From positions 1 through 45,766 of the forward strand of contig NZ_JAGPWC010000038.1 in the NCBI RefSeq assembly GCF_018119405.1: DNA of 45,766 nt, in the 5' to 3' direction. The notes below the pieces were generated by a model that saw only the letters and a program-made list of their open reading frames with translations, made no database searches and was not told the DNA's origin. Position numbers and translations under genes: made by a program. Source of the stretch: Massilia sp. ST3 (lineage in GTDB: Bacteria; Pseudomonadota; Gammaproteobacteria; Burkholderiales; Burkholderiaceae_D). Each line of letters starts with the position of its first letter. The stretch's first letter is position 1. Of this stretch, positions 36,298 through 45,559 are shown one piece after another.

Positions 36298-38010
36298 GGC
36301 GGTGGTCCTCGGCTTGGGCGTGAGTTCGGACAGCGCCGCGCTCACGTAGACGAGCGGCGCGTTCCAGTTGATGGCGACCTCGTTGGCGGCGTAGCTGCAG
36401 CCATGGTCGATATACGACAGCGCGGGCAGGGCGCTCGGGTAGGACACCGGGCAATCCTTCTTGTCCTGCTGGCCCGGATTGGGTCCGCCGGCGAGCCAGC
36501 CCGGTACCGGCAGGTCGACGCCGTCGGCCATCGAGGGCCGGTGGTGCGGATGCAGGGTGGAGCGGGTACCGAAGCCGGTGACGAAGGAATAGCCGGTGGC
36601 GTTGCGCCCCAGGACGTAGTCGAGCGCCGACTGCGCGGCCAGCAGGTAGTCCTGGGCGCCGTTCAGGCGGTAGGCCTGCAGCAGCATCATGGCCTGGTTC
36701 AGGATCACCGCATTGCTGCCCCAGACCATCTCGGATCCCTTGATCGGCACGCGGTAGCCGGACGAACGCCATTCTTGCACCAGCTGCCGGGCCAGGCCGT
36801 CGAGGCGGCTCGCGGCCAGGGCGGCATCCGGCGCCTTGAGGCGATCGCGATGCTGGGCCAGCGACATCCAGGCCAGGCCGCGTACGTCGCTCCACGAGGG
36901 TGCGGTGGCCGCCACGGTCTCGGGACGCAGCGCCTTGTGGTAGGCCTCCTTGCCGGTGGCGATATAGAGCTCGGCCGCGGCCCAGGCGAATTCGTCCTCC
37001 AGGTGGGCGTCGCCATATTCGCCGGTGACCACGCCGGCCGGATTCTTGAACACGGCCGCGGGATGGGCGGCGGCCCACTGCCAGGCGCGTTCGGCGGCCG
37101 CCAGCATCTTGGCCGACATGCCGGGCCATTGCTGGTCATGCTTCGCCAGCACGCGGCTGGCGGCGGCCATGGTGGCGGCGAAGTCGAGCGCCGCCGCGGT
37201 GCCCTTGGCCACCACGTAGCGCGGCTCCTTGCCCACCGCATGCGGCATGACCATGCCGTCGAAGCGCAGGTTGGTCAGCTTGTGGTACACGCCGCCATCT
37301 AAGGGGTCCTGCATGCTGAGCATCCACTCCAGGTTCCACATCGCCTCGTCGAGGATGTCCGGCACGCCGTTGCCGGACTCCGGGATGCCGATGTCCTGGC
37401 GCGCGAACCATTGCGGGAAGTGCTCGAGCGCGGCCAGCAGGGTATAGGTGGAGATGCCCGAATTGACCACGTACTTGTTGTAGTCGCCGGCGTCGTACCA
37501 GCCCTTGGGACTGGACAGCACCGTGCCGGCCGGACGCGCCGTGGAGGCGGCCGAGGCGTGCACCAGCACCTTGTCGTCCGGGTGGCCGGCCGGGCGCGCC
37601 CACCGGCCCGCATGCTTCGGGTCGAGCGCGATGCCCGCGCGGTTCAGGTAGAAGGCCTTCAGGGCCGCGCTGTTGAGGGCGCGGTAGCCGTCCTGGGCCA
37701 CCGTGAAGGGATCGGACAGGGGCAGGCCCTCGACCTTGAGGCGGTAGGCGCCCGGTTTGCTCAGCCAGGAAAAATCGGCCACGCGCACGGTCTCGCCCGA
37801 AGGAGCCCAGCTTGTTGCGGCGCCCAGCTTGCCGGCGAAGGCCGGCTTGCCGTCGGCGCCGATCACCTCGAAGCGCTCGCCGGCGCCTTGCGGCACCACG
37901 GCCAGCTTCTGCGACTGGGGCAGGAAGCCGAGCTGGTTGAGCTTGATGGTGTTCGATTGGGCGCCGGCGGCGCCGGCGATCAGGAGAAGGGGCAGCGCCA
38001 GGAGCTTCAT
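35818..38010 (-). CDS. GH9 glucanase fused in frame to a UPF0303/HbpS-like heme-degrading domain
   Basis: The 730-residue reading frame has no stop between two domains usually on separate proteins. Residues 1-17 are a signal peptide and about 20-105 an Ig-like CelD_N domain. About 110-560 is a GH9 catalytic domain with GWYDAGDYNKY (D173, D176 as base) and NEVAINWNAPLVYVSAAL near 550 (catalytic Glu). GH9 enzymes hydrolyse beta-1,4-glucans. Residue 572 is a methionine starting a full-length UPF0303/HbpS-like domain (LIELARASKKAVSVEIARNG, REYAAHGGSFPIVLKGSGQVG). The junction reads LTPKPRTTAMTD. A ribosome-site-like AGGA precedes that internal ATG (36297), so the second domain may also be made alone. 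The start overlaps the MFS stop by 4 nt (ATGA). Confidence 0.85.
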   Translation of the reverse strand: MKLLALPLLLIAGAAGAQSNTIKLNQLGFLPQSQKLAVVPQGAGERFEVIGADGKPAFAGKLGAATSWAPSGETVRVADFSWLSKPGAYRLKVEGLPLSDPFTVAQDGYRALNSAALKAFYLNRAGIALDPKHAGRWARPAGHPDDKVLVHASAASTARPAGTVLSSPKGWYDAGDYNKYVVNSGISTYTLLAALEHFPQWFARQDIGIPESGNGVPDILDEAMWNLEWMLSMQDPLDGGVYHKLTNLRFDGMVMPHAVGKEPRYVVAKGTAAALDFAATMAAASRVLAKHDQQWPGMSAKMLAAAERAWQWAAAHPAAVFKNPAGVVTGEYGDAHLEDEFAWAAAELYIATGKEAYHKALRPETVAATAPSWSDVRGLAWMSLAQHRDRLKAPDAALAASRLDGLARQLVQEWRSSGYRVPIKGSEMVWGSNAVILNQAMMLLQAYRLNGAQDYLLAAQSALDYVLGRNATGYSFVTGFGTRSTLHPHHRPSMADGVDLPVPGWLAGGPNPGQQDKKDCPVSYPSALPALSYIDHGCSYAANEVAINWNAPLVYVSAALSELTPKPRTTAMTDTPVPLEVLQRQEQLLQFERFDNDTALEIGLKLIELARASKKAVSVEIARNGTVLFAHGMNGTSRDNSDWIRRKSNLVNRTGHSSFYIHNQVRLAGGDHDAIPALDPREYAAHGGSFPIVLKGSGQVGTITVSGLPGAEDHAMVVAALKDYLKVAEL

Positions 38011-39344
38011 GCCGGCACCGCCTTTCCGTTCGCATCCAGCGCGGGCGCGCTGCCGTCGTCGTGGTGGAAGGGCGCGAACCAGGTGGCCAGGAAGGACGGG
38101 ATGGTGGCGACCATCACGAACACGAAGTAGCTGACATAGCCCATCATCTCCTGCAGGTGGCCGCTGACCACGCCGGTGACCAGGTTGCACAGGCCCATCA
38201 GGCCGGTGCCGAAGGCGTAGTGGGTGGTGGTGTACTTGCCCGGCGCCAGCTGCTGCATCAGGTAGATCATGAAGCCGACCGCGCCGAAGCCGAAGAAGAA
38301 CTTCTCGACCACCACGCCGAGCGTGATCAGCATCAGGCTGGATGGCAGGTAGATGCTCATCACCAGGAAGGCCGCGTTCGGGATGTTGATCGCGCAGCAC
38401 AGCACGAACAGGGTGCGCTTCAGGCCGCGCCTGGCCACGTACAGGCCGCCCAGCAGGGAGCCGAGCAGCACCGCCGCCAGGCCATAGGTGCCGTAGATCA
38501 GGCCCAGCATCTCGTTGGACAGGCCCAGGCCCCCTTTCGCGGCCGGATCGACCATGAAGAAGGGGCCGATCTTTTCCAGGAAGCCCACGCTCAGGCGGAA
38601 CAGGAAGGCGAAGGCGATCATGCGCCACACGTCGCGCTTCTGGAACAGGGTGACGAAGGCGTCGAGCAGGATGCGGCCCGCGTCCTTGACGCTCGACGGG
38701 GTATCGGCGGCGCGCGCGCCTTCCGGCATGATGCGCCAGTGCCAGGCCGCCATCAGCAGCGTGATGGCCGCCACCAGGAGGAAGATGATGCGCCAGGCGT
38801 CGATCCAGTCCGGGCCGAAGACCTTGGGATCGTAGCCGAACACGCTGGTGTGCAGGTAGCCGCTCAGGAACACCATGCCGCCGGCGGCGACGATCGGGCC
38901 GATGTTCCACGACAGGCTCTGGATGCCGCAGTACAGCGACTGCGAACGCGCGTCGAGCGAGGTGACGTAGACGCCATCGCTGGCGATGTCCTGGGTGGCG
39001 CCGATGAAGGACAAGACGAAGAAGATCGCCATCAGGAAGCTCATGTAGCCGGGCAGCTCCATCAGCAGGGCCACCCCGGCGAAACCGGCGCCGATCAGCA
39101 CTTGGGCGCACAGCACGAAGAACTTCTTGGTGCGGTACATCTCGACGAAGGGCGCGAACAGCGGCTTGATGGTGTAGGCCAGGATCAGCAGGCTCGAATA
39201 CTGGGCCGCGCGGCCGTTGTCCATGCCCAGGTTCTTGAACATGATGGCGGTGACGCTGGTGAGCATCACGTAGCCGAGCGCCATCGTGAAGTAGCCCGTC
39301 GGCACCCACAGCAATGGGGAAGCGGAAGGTTTAGCAGGATGCAT
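38007..39344 (-). CDS. MFS (AmpG-like) sugar/muropeptide-type permease
   Basis: The 445-residue protein has about 12 membrane helices and the style of the AmpG/acetyl-CoA-type MFS branch. Segments are [65 protein letters not shown] (the family QDIAxD motif) and [21 protein letters not shown]. It is a 'permease in a beta-glucan locus', so it likely carries glucose, cellobiose or oligosaccharides from the periplasm. The start at 39344 overlaps the glucokinase end by 14 nt; the longer frame upstream lies in that gene. It is followed by GH9 with a 4-nt overlap. Confidence 0.88.
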   Translation of the reverse strand: MHPAKPSASPLLWVPTGYFTMALGYVMLTSVTAIMFKNLGMDNGRAAQYSSLLILAYTIKPLFAPFVEMYRTKKFFVLCAQVLIGAGFAGVALLMELPGYMSFLMAIFFVLSFIGATQDIASDGVYVTSLDARSQSLYCGIQSLSWNIGPIVAAGGMVFLSGYLHTSVFGYDPKVFGPDWIDAWRIIFLLVAAITLLMAAWHWRIMPEGARAADTPSSVKDAGRILLDAFVTLFQKRDVWRMIAFAFLFRLSVGFLEKIGPFFMVDPAAKGGLGLSNEMLGLIYGTYGLAAVLLGSLLGGLYVARRGLKRTLFVLCCAINIPNAAFLVMSIYLPSSLMLITLGVVVEKFFFGFGAVGFMIYLMQQLAPGKYTTTHYAFGTGLMGLCNLVTGVVSGHLQEMMGYVSYFVFVMVATIPSFLATWFAPFHHDDGSAPALDANGKAVPA

Positions 39345-40389
39345 GATCGGCTCGCAGGGTCTGATGGCTGCCAGGGCGCGCCATGCCGCGCGCTGGCTGG
39401 GCGGGCGCGGCATGCGCGAGATGATCGGCCAGGATGCTCGAGGCGCCCAGCAGGGCGGGGTAGGGCGCGGTGATCAGGAAGGTCGGGATGCGGGCGGTGA
39501 AGCCTGAAAAACGGCCCTTGGTTTCGAAGCGCGCGCGGAAGGGCGAGGCGGCGAAGTAGTCGCCCAGGCGCGGCACCACGCCGCCGCCGATGTAGATGCC
39601 GCCCTGCGCGCCGAGGGTGACGGCGAGGTTGGCCGCCACCGTGCCGAGCATGGCGCAGAAGCAGTCGACGGTTTCGCGGCACAGGGCGTCGTCGCCTTCG
39701 AGCGCGCGCGCCACGATATCGGACGGCGCCAGCGCCAGGTCGGCCGCCACGCCGCGGCTGACCGCCAGCGCCTCGCGGATCAGGGCCAGGCCCGGGCCGG
39801 AAACGAAGCGTTCGGCCGACACGTGGTCGAAACGCCGCCAGCAGTAGCGCAGCACCTCGAGCTCGCGCTCGTCCATCGGCGAGAAGGCGACATGGCCGCC
39901 CTCGCTATGCAGCGGGGTCCAGCGTCCTTCCGCCGGCACCAGGCCGGAGACGCCCAGGCCGGTGCCGGCGCCCACCAGGCCGATGGCGCTGCCGGGCCGC
40001 GCCGCACCGCTGCCGACCTGCATCAGGTCGGCCGCAGCGAGCACGGGCAGCGACATCGCCAGCGCGGTGAAGTCGTTCACCACCAGCAGGGTGTCCAGTC
40101 CCAGCTCGCGGCGCGCGCCTTCGATCGAGAAAGCCCAGTGGTGGTTGGTCATCTTGATGGCGTCGCCGTCGACCGGGTTGGCGATCGCGATCACGGCGTG
40201 GCGCACGCGCCGCCCGCCCAGGAAGGCGCGCAGCGCGTCCTCGAAGCGCGGAAAGTCGGCGCAGGCCAGCGCCGTGATCTCGCCGATCTCGCCCGGGCGG
40301 GGCTCCAGGGCGAAGCGGGCATTGGTGCCGCCGATGTCGGCCAGCAGGCGCGGACCGCCGACATACGCACCGTCGTTGTAGCTTTGCAT
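39331..40389 (-). CDS. glk: Glucokinase
   Basis: The 352-residue kinase is of the bacterial ROK-unrelated Glk family. It has the phosphate-1 motif [14 protein letters not shown] near residue 14, the sugar-site [13 protein letters not shown] near 104, [12 protein letters not shown] near 140 and [11 protein letters not shown] near 162. The ending [17 protein letters not shown] is the adenosine motif. It makes glucose-6-phosphate from glucose and ATP. The start at 40389 follows GGAGGAG; the ATG at 40401 would include it. A C-terminal extension rich in Ala and His (about 330-352) goes beyond the usual end and overlaps the MFS start. It is third in the operon, between GH1 and MFS. Confidence 0.94.
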   Translation of the reverse strand: MQSYNDGAYVGGPRLLADIGGTNARFALEPRPGEIGEITALACADFPRFEDALRAFLGGRRVRHAVIAIANPVDGDAIKMTNHHWAFSIEGARRELGLDTLLVVNDFTALAMSLPVLAAADLMQVGSGAARPGSAIGLVGAGTGLGVSGLVPAEGRWTPLHSEGGHVAFSPMDERELEVLRYCWRRFDHVSAERFVSGPGLALIREALAVSRGVAADLALAPSDIVARALEGDDALCRETVDCFCAMLGTVAANLAVTLGAQGGIYIGGGVVPRLGDYFAASPFRARFETKGRFSGFTARIPTFLITAPYPALLGASSILADHLAHAAPAQPARGMARPGSHQTLRADHASC

Positions 40390-40426
40390 TGTCTCCTCCA
40401 TGTCCTTGTTCTTGTACGCGCCAGGG

Positions 40427-41770
40427 TCAAGCCGCGGCGCGCGCCGCGATGAATTCGCGGTACCACAGCGCGCTGTCCTTGAGCGTGCGCTGCTGGGTGG
40501 CGTAGTCGACATGGACGATGCCGAAACGCTTGCTGTAGCCCGAGTTCCATTCGAAGTTGTCGAGCAGGCTCCACAGGAAGTATCCGCGCACCTCGACGCC
40601 CTTGTCCATGGCTTCCTTGAGCGCATCCAGGTGGCTGCGCACGAAGGCGATGCGTTCGCGGTCGTGCACCTGGCCGCCGCTCACCGCATCGGGATTGGCC
40701 ATGCCGTTCTCGGTGATGTAGATAGGGGGCAGGTCCGGATACTCGGCCTTGAGCTTGAGCAGCAGCTCGGGCAGGCCTTCCGGATAGATTTCCCAGCCCA
40801 TGTCGGTGGTGCCGTGCGGGGCCGGCGCCGGAACCGGCGGGGTGGCGGCGCTGCACCAGGCGCGGAAGTAGTAGTTGCAGCCCAGGAAGTCGATCTTCTG
40901 CCGGATGATGGCGAAGTCGCCGTCCTCGACCACCGGCGCGTTGGCGCCATGGCCGCGCAGGGCCAGTTCGGGGTAGCGGCCCTTGAAGATCGGGTCCATG
41001 AACCACTGGGTCGAGCGCGCGTATTCGAAGTCCGCCATGGCGCGGTCTTCGGGCGAATTGGTGGCCGGATCGGCGGTCCACTGGTTCAGCACGATGCCGA
41101 GTTTTGCCGACACGCCCGTTTCGCGCATCGCCGTCATGGCCAGGCCGTGCGACAGCAGCAGGTGGTGCGAGACCTGGATCGACTGCCTGAGGTCGGCCAC
41201 GCCGGGCGCGAACTGGGCGTTGCCGTAGCCGAGATTGGCCGTGCACCAGGGTTCGTTGTGGGTGGCGATGGCCTCGACCCGGTTGCCGAAGCGGCGCGCG
41301 ACTTCGCGCGCATAGTCGGCGAAGCGGTAGGCGGTGTCGCGGTTCAGCCAGCCGCCGTCGTCCTGCAGGCCCTGGGGAAGGTCCCAGTGGTAGAGGGTCA
41401 CGTGGGCGCGGATGTTCCTGGCCTCCAGCTCGTCGAGCAGGCGTGCGTAGAAGGCGAAGCCGGCTTCGTTCCAGGCGCCCTTGCCGTCCGGCTGGACCCG
41501 GGCCCAGGCGATCGAGAAGCGGTAGGCGTCCACCCCCAGCGAGCCCATGATGCCGACGTCCTCGCGGTAGCGGTGGTAGTGGTCGCAGGCAACGGTGCCG
41601 TCGCTGGCGTCCTTGATGTTGGCGCGAGTCAGGCAGAACGTGTCCCAGATCGAGGGCCCCTTGCCGTCGGCGTCCCAGCCGCCTTCGATCTGGAAGGAGC
41701 TGGTGGCGACGCCCCAGGTGAAGTCGGCGGGAAAGTCGTTGTGGAAGTCGAAGTCGGGGCTCTTGGTCAT
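40427..41770 (-). CDS. GH1 beta-glucosidase
   Basis: The 447-residue enzyme cleaves cellobiose and other beta-glucosides to glucose. It has the family N-terminal motif [20 protein letters not shown] (residues 17-36). The acid/base is in ATHNEPW (Glu173) and the nucleophile in ITENG (Glu354). [19 protein letters not shown] is near the C-terminus. In most GH1 enzymes the first motif is TFNEPW or TLNEPW; here histidine replaces the second position, which is a tolerated change. No signal peptide is visible, so it is cytoplasmic. A TTG at 41788 is an alternative start. It follows the TonB receptor by 76 nt and precedes glucokinase by 37 nt. Confidence 0.96.
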   Translation of the reverse strand: MTKSPDFDFHNDFPADFTWGVATSSFQIEGGWDADGKGPSIWDTFCLTRANIKDASDGTVACDHYHRYREDVGIMGSLGVDAYRFSIAWARVQPDGKGAWNEAGFAFYARLLDELEARNIRAHVTLYHWDLPQGLQDDGGWLNRDTAYRFADYAREVARRFGNRVEAIATHNEPWCTANLGYGNAQFAPGVADLRQSIQVSHHLLLSHGLAMTAMRETGVSAKLGIVLNQWTADPATNSPEDRAMADFEYARSTQWFMDPIFKGRYPELALRGHGANAPVVEDGDFAIIRQKIDFLGCNYYFRAWCSAATPPVPAPAPHGTTDMGWEIYPEGLPELLLKLKAEYPDLPPIYITENGMANPDAVSGGQVHDRERIAFVRSHLDALKEAMDKGVEVRGYFLWSLLDNFEWNSGYSKRFGIVHVDYATQQRTLKDSALWYREFIAARAAA

Positions 41771-41846
41771 GTCTGTCTCAGGTTGCAATGCCGGTCAGGC
41801 GGATGGAAAACGGCAGGCGCCGGGAGGCGCCTGCCGTGGTCCGGTC

Positions 41847-44261
41847 TCAGAAGTCGAAACCGGTGTTGATGCCGATGGTGCGCGGCGGCTTGTACTGCGC
41901 CAGCCACGGTCCGAAACCGTTGAAGGCGCTGGTCTTGATCTTCTTGTCGTTCACGTTCCTGACAAAGCCGTCGACCCACCACTTATCCTTCTGGTAGCGC
42001 AGGCCGAGGTCCGCGGTCGCATAGGATTCCTGGCGGTCTTCCGCGCCCAGGTTGAACACGCTCAGCTCGGCGTCGGTCTCGTAGCGCGCGGTGATGCGCG
42101 GCACCAGGGTCGAGCCGTTATCGAAGCGGAAGGTGTGCTGGTACTGGACCGTGGTCGAGAAGCGCGGCGAGTGCGGCATGGTGTGGCCGGTCACGTCCAG
42201 GCAGGTGGCGATGCGGGTGTCGACCGTGCAGGGCGGCAGCGCATAGTCGTTCGAGCCGGCGATCAGGCGGCCCAGCTTGGACTTGAGCAGCGCGAAGCTC
42301 ACCGACAGGCGGTCGTCCGGCGACAGGCGCGCGGCGATTTCCGATTCCAGGCCATAGACCTCGGCGCCTTCGGCATTCTCGATCGCCAGGCCGCGGCTGC
42401 CGTCCGGGAAGCTGACCGGCGAATTGAACTGGAAGTCCTTGAAGTCCATGTAGAACAGGGCGTTGTTGACGCGCAGCGCGCCGTTCAGGAAGGTGCTCTT
42501 GGAGCCGACCTCGTAGTTGGTCAGCGTCTCGGGGAAGTAGGGCACGCCGCGGTCCTGCACGCCGCCCGACTTGTACCCGGTCGAGACGCTGGCGTAGACC
42601 ATGTTGGCGCGGTCGATGTCGTAGTTCACGCGCACCAGGCCGGTGGCCTTGCTGTCGCTGAACTCCCCGTCGTTGCCCGGCACGTCTTCCTTGAAACCCT
42701 GGCCCGGCAGGCGCGGATCCATCGAGGGATTCAGGGGCAGCTGGGGCGACGTCGCGTCGTAGGCCCAGGTATAGGCGCGGCCGCCGATGTTGGCGCGCTT
42801 GTCGTGGGTCCAGCGCACGCCACCGGTCAGGTGCAGCTTGTCGCTCAGGTTCCAGGTGGCCTGGCCGAACACCGCGTAGGAATCCACGGTTTCCTTCGGC
42901 TGGATGAAGGAGCCCTGCCAGACGACGGTGCCGTCCTCGGTGCCGTTCATGATCGGGATGTCGAAGCGGATGCTGTTCTTCTCGTTGGCGTAGTAGGCGC
43001 CGGCCTGCCAGTCGACGGTGCGGGTGCCGGTCGACTGCAGCAGCAGTTCGTGGCTCTGGCTGCGGTAGTCCGAATCGACCGTGGTGTGCTCTTGCCACAC
43101 GCCGCCCGAGATGATCGAGGTCGGCAGCACCGCGCCGCCGTCCTGGTCAAAGCGCATGCTGCCCTTGTACTTGGAGGCGCCGGCCACGTAGTGCAGCGAC
43201 ATGTCCGGATTGATGTCCCAGCTCAGGCGGCTGCGCAGGTTGTGGCTGTCGCGCCGGATCCAGGGGGCGCTGTCGCTCAGTATCGACCAGTGGTCCTGGC
43301 CGGCGCGCGGGGTCTGCATCAGGTTGGCGCTCGGGGTGCCGCGGTCGATGAACTTCTCGTAGGCGATGTCCCAGCGCAGGTTGGGCGCGAGCTGCCACAG
43401 CAGCGACAGGCGGGCCGCGGTCTGGTCCTGGGCGCTGTATTTGTCGCCGTCGGTGACGTAGTTGTTCCCGTTGATCGGGCGGAAGGCGGCCGCGTTGCCG
43501 CCTGCGGCGAGGAAGGCCGCGCGCTGCTGCTCGACCGGCACGCCCGGGAATTTCTGGTAGTCGACATAGCCGTCATGGCGCTCGTGCACCACCGCGAAGC
43601 GCAGGGCGGCGTTGTCGGCCAGCGGAATGTTGACCGCGCCGCGTGCGCCGAAGCGGTTGTAGTCGCCGATGCCGCCTTCGACGTAGCCGGAGCGGCTGTT
43701 CAGTTCCGGCTTGACGGTGGTGATGTTGACCGCGCCGACAGTGGAGTTGCGGCCCCACAGCGTGCCCTGCGGCCCGCGCAGCACCTCGATGCCCTCGACG
43801 TCGAACATCAGGGCGGTGGCGCCTTCGGCGCGCGGCGAGTAGACGTTGTCGACGAAGCTCGCCACTTCGGGGTCGGCGTACTGGGTCTTGGCGCTGTCGT
43901 TGCCGATGCCGCGCAGGGTCATGGTGGTGACGCCGTGGTCGCCCTGGGCCGTGGCCTGGAAGCCCGGCACCAGGTTGACCACGTCCAGCATGGTCTGGAC
44001 GTGGTTGTCGGCCAGGGTGGCGGCGTTCAGCGCGGTCACCGCCACCGGGGTACGCTGGAGCGAGGTCGAGCGCTTGGTCGCGGTAACCACGACTTCGGCG
44101 ATCTTGCCGTCGTTGGCGGCGCCGGCGGCGGCCGTGGTCGGGGTCGAAGCGGCGGCCCCGGTGTTCTGAGCCTGGGCGCCGCCCATGGCCGCGATCAGGG
44201 TGAGGACGGCAAACGGAATGGGCGCGAGCGCCCGCACACCTCGAGGTACGGAGTTCGTCAT
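41847..44261 (-). CDS. TonB-dependent outer-membrane receptor of the beta-glucoside operon
   Basis: The 804-residue receptor starts with a signal peptide (about 1-31, ending GGAQAQ), then an Ala/Thr linker and a clear TonB box IAEVVVTATKR. The plug follows with VQTMLDVVNLVPGF, TMTLRGIGNDSAKTQYADPEVASF and IEVLRGPQGTLWGRNSTVGAVNI. The barrel includes YKSGGVQDRGVPYFPET and ends GINTGFDF with a terminal phenylalanine. The style (VAVTAL, RGPQGTLWGRN) is that of the 'TonB-dependent receptor, plug' group common in Massilia-like and Caulobacter-like carbohydrate loci. It heads the operon that continues to 34814. The promoter and two LacI-type operators are upstream. Confidence 0.93.
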   Translation of the reverse strand: MTNSVPRGVRALAPIPFAVLTLIAAMGGAQAQNTGAAASTPTTAAAGAANDGKIAEVVVTATKRSTSLQRTPVAVTALNAATLADNHVQTMLDVVNLVPGFQATAQGDHGVTTMTLRGIGNDSAKTQYADPEVASFVDNVYSPRAEGATALMFDVEGIEVLRGPQGTLWGRNSTVGAVNITTVKPELNSRSGYVEGGIGDYNRFGARGAVNIPLADNAALRFAVVHERHDGYVDYQKFPGVPVEQQRAAFLAAGGNAAAFRPINGNNYVTDGDKYSAQDQTAARLSLLWQLAPNLRWDIAYEKFIDRGTPSANLMQTPRAGQDHWSILSDSAPWIRRDSHNLRSRLSWDINPDMSLHYVAGASKYKGSMRFDQDGGAVLPTSIISGGVWQEHTTVDSDYRSQSHELLLQSTGTRTVDWQAGAYYANEKNSIRFDIPIMNGTEDGTVVWQGSFIQPKETVDSYAVFGQATWNLSDKLHLTGGVRWTHDKRANIGGRAYTWAYDATSPQLPLNPSMDPRLPGQGFKEDVPGNDGEFSDSKATGLVRVNYDIDRANMVYASVSTGYKSGGVQDRGVPYFPETLTNYEVGSKSTFLNGALRVNNALFYMDFKDFQFNSPVSFPDGSRGLAIENAEGAEVYGLESEIAARLSPDDRLSVSFALLKSKLGRLIAGSNDYALPPCTVDTRIATCLDVTGHTMPHSPRFSTTVQYQHTFRFDNGSTLVPRITARYETDAELSVFNLGAEDRQESYATADLGLRYQKDKWWVDGFVRNVNDKKIKTSAFNGFGPWLAQYKPPRTIGINTGFDF

Positions 44262-44332
44262 ACGGTCTCCAATCTTTGAATTATTGATTTTTAAGTAGGG
44301 GTCGTTCTACAGCGAGATCTACAGCAATATTC

Positions 44333-44346
44333 AGAAACCGATTTCA
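44333..44346. promoter_or_regulatory. LacI-type operator O2 of the TonB receptor promoter
   Basis: On the minus strand it reads TGAAATCGGTTTCT, matching O1 at all but the last base. The two sites are offset by 21 bp, that is two helical turns, so dimers would bind the same face of the DNA. Confidence 0.65.
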
Positions 44347-44353
44347 TAAAATG

Positions 44354-44396
44354 TGAAACCGATTTCATAGTATTTTTACCTGGGAAGATATGTCAA
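44354..44396 (-). promoter_or_regulatory. Promoter and LacI-type operator O1 of the beta-glucoside operon
   Basis: A perfect TTGACA (44396 to 44391) is followed by an 18-nt spacer and TACTAT (44372 to 44367). The palindrome TGAAATCGGTTTCA (44367 to 44354) begins at the last base of the -10 and covers the transcript start. This is a textbook layout for repression by the divergent LacI-family gene. Confidence 0.7.
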
Positions 44397-44429
44397 ACGG
44401 AATTTTTTAAAAAATATACATCCTGTTGC

Positions 44430-44441
44430 GATAGCGCTACC
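44430..44441. promoter_or_regulatory. TAGCGCTA-type palindrome near the LacI gene
   Basis: GATAGCGCTACC shares the core of the two sites in the gntK control region. It lies inside a possible promoter of the regulator gene (TTGCGA at 44426-44431 and TACTTA at 44449-44454, 17-nt spacer), which would allow autoregulation. Confidence 0.5.
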
Positions 44442-44453
44442 ATAATCATACTT

Positions 44454-44468
44454 ATGAAAGAGTTTCAT
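44454..44468. promoter_or_regulatory. Perfect palindrome ATGAAA-GAG-TTTCAT
   Basis: Six-bp arms flank three bases, upstream of the regulator's start. It resembles the TGAAA/TTTCA arms of O1 and O2 with a spacing one base shorter, so it may be a weaker site for the same repressor. Confidence 0.35.
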
Positions 44469-44548
44469 GGTGCTTGCATGGGCGGAGGAACGGGAAAAAG
44501 CGCGTGATATACTCAGGACAAAATCTGCTTGGCCGGCCACCGGAATTC

Positions 44549-45559
44549 ATGAAAAACGACGAGAGCACCACCACCACCTTGTATCAGGTCGCCAGTGCGG
44601 CCGGTGTCTCTCCCGCCACGGTATCGCGTTTCCTGAACGGCACCGCCAAGGTCTCCGACGACAAGCGGCGCATGATCGAGCGCGTCATCCAGGAGCTCAA
44701 TTACAAACCGAACCGCCTCGCGCAAAGCCTCAAGATGGGCAGCACGCGTACGATCGGCGTGCTGACCCAGGCGCTGGAAAGCGGCTACTTCAACGGCGCC
44801 ATGGTGGGGATCGAGGATGCGGTCAAGTCGGCCGGCTATGCGCTCCTGATCATGAGCGGCCACTGGCACGCGGACGAGGAAGCCGAGCGCGTCGAGCTCC
44901 TGATCGGGCGCCGGGTCGACGGCGTGGCCATCCTGACCGGCAAGCTGAGCGACGAACAGATCCTGGACTTTTCGCGGCGCGTGCCGATCGTGGCATTCGG
45001 CCGCCAGCTGGCGGGCGAGCGCATGCAGGGGTTTTGCCTCGATAACTATGCCGGCGCCTGCGAAGCGGTGGGCTACCTGGTCCAGCAGGGCCACCGGCGC
45101 ATCGCCTTCATCACCGGCCCGGCCGACCACGCCGACGCCCGCGCGCGCCTGGCCGGCTATTACGACACCCTGGCCAGGCACAGGATCGATGCCGATCCGG
45201 AACTGGTGGTGCCGGGCGACTTCCAGGAATCCGGCGGCCTGCTGGCCGTGAACCAGCTGCTGAGCGCCAACCGCCGCTTCACCGCCATCTTCGCCAGCAA
45301 CGACCTGAGCGCCTACGGCGCGCGCCTGGCCCTGTACCGCCGCAACATCCGGGTGCCGGAAGACATCTCGATCGTCGGCTTCGACGACTTGCACAGCTCG
45401 ATGTACACCACGCCGCCGCTGACCACGGTGCGCCAGCCGCTGTATGAGGTGGGTGTCGGGATCGGACGCAGGATGCTGTCCTTACTGGGACATGAGCAGG
45501 CGCCGGCGGAAGTGCCGCCGCTGAGCTTGATTGTCAGGGAGTCGGTGAGGCTGGTTTGA
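44549..45559 (+). CDS. LacI-family transcriptional regulator
   Basis: The 336-residue repressor has the LacI helix-turn-helix at the N-terminus (LYQVASAAGVSPATVSRFLNGTAKVSDDKR, about 11-40). The hinge NRLAQSLKMGSTRTIGVLTQ is next, and a periplasmic-binding-protein-like effector domain follows (GRRVDGVAILTG, HRRIAFITGPADHADARARLAGY, AIFASNDLSAYGARLALYRRNIRVPEDISIVGFDD). The C-terminal end LTTVRQPLYEVG is typical. It should bind a sugar or oligosaccharide and control the divergent TonB receptor operon, and perhaps the gntK operon through the shared TAGCGCTA sites. The start at 44549 gives the usual short N-terminus before the helix; the upstream ATG at 44474 has no ribosome site. Confidence 0.95.
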   Translation: MKNDESTTTTLYQVASAAGVSPATVSRFLNGTAKVSDDKRRMIERVIQELNYKPNRLAQSLKMGSTRTIGVLTQALESGYFNGAMVGIEDAVKSAGYALLIMSGHWHADEEAERVELLIGRRVDGVAILTGKLSDEQILDFSRRVPIVAFGRQLAGERMQGFCLDNYAGACEAVGYLVQQGHRRIAFITGPADHADARARLAGYYDTLARHRIDADPELVVPGDFQESGGLLAVNQLLSANRRFTAIFASNDLSAYGARLALYRRNIRVPEDISIVGFDDLHSSMYTTPPLTTVRQPLYEVGVGIGRRMLSLLGHEQAPAEVPPLSLIVRESVRLV

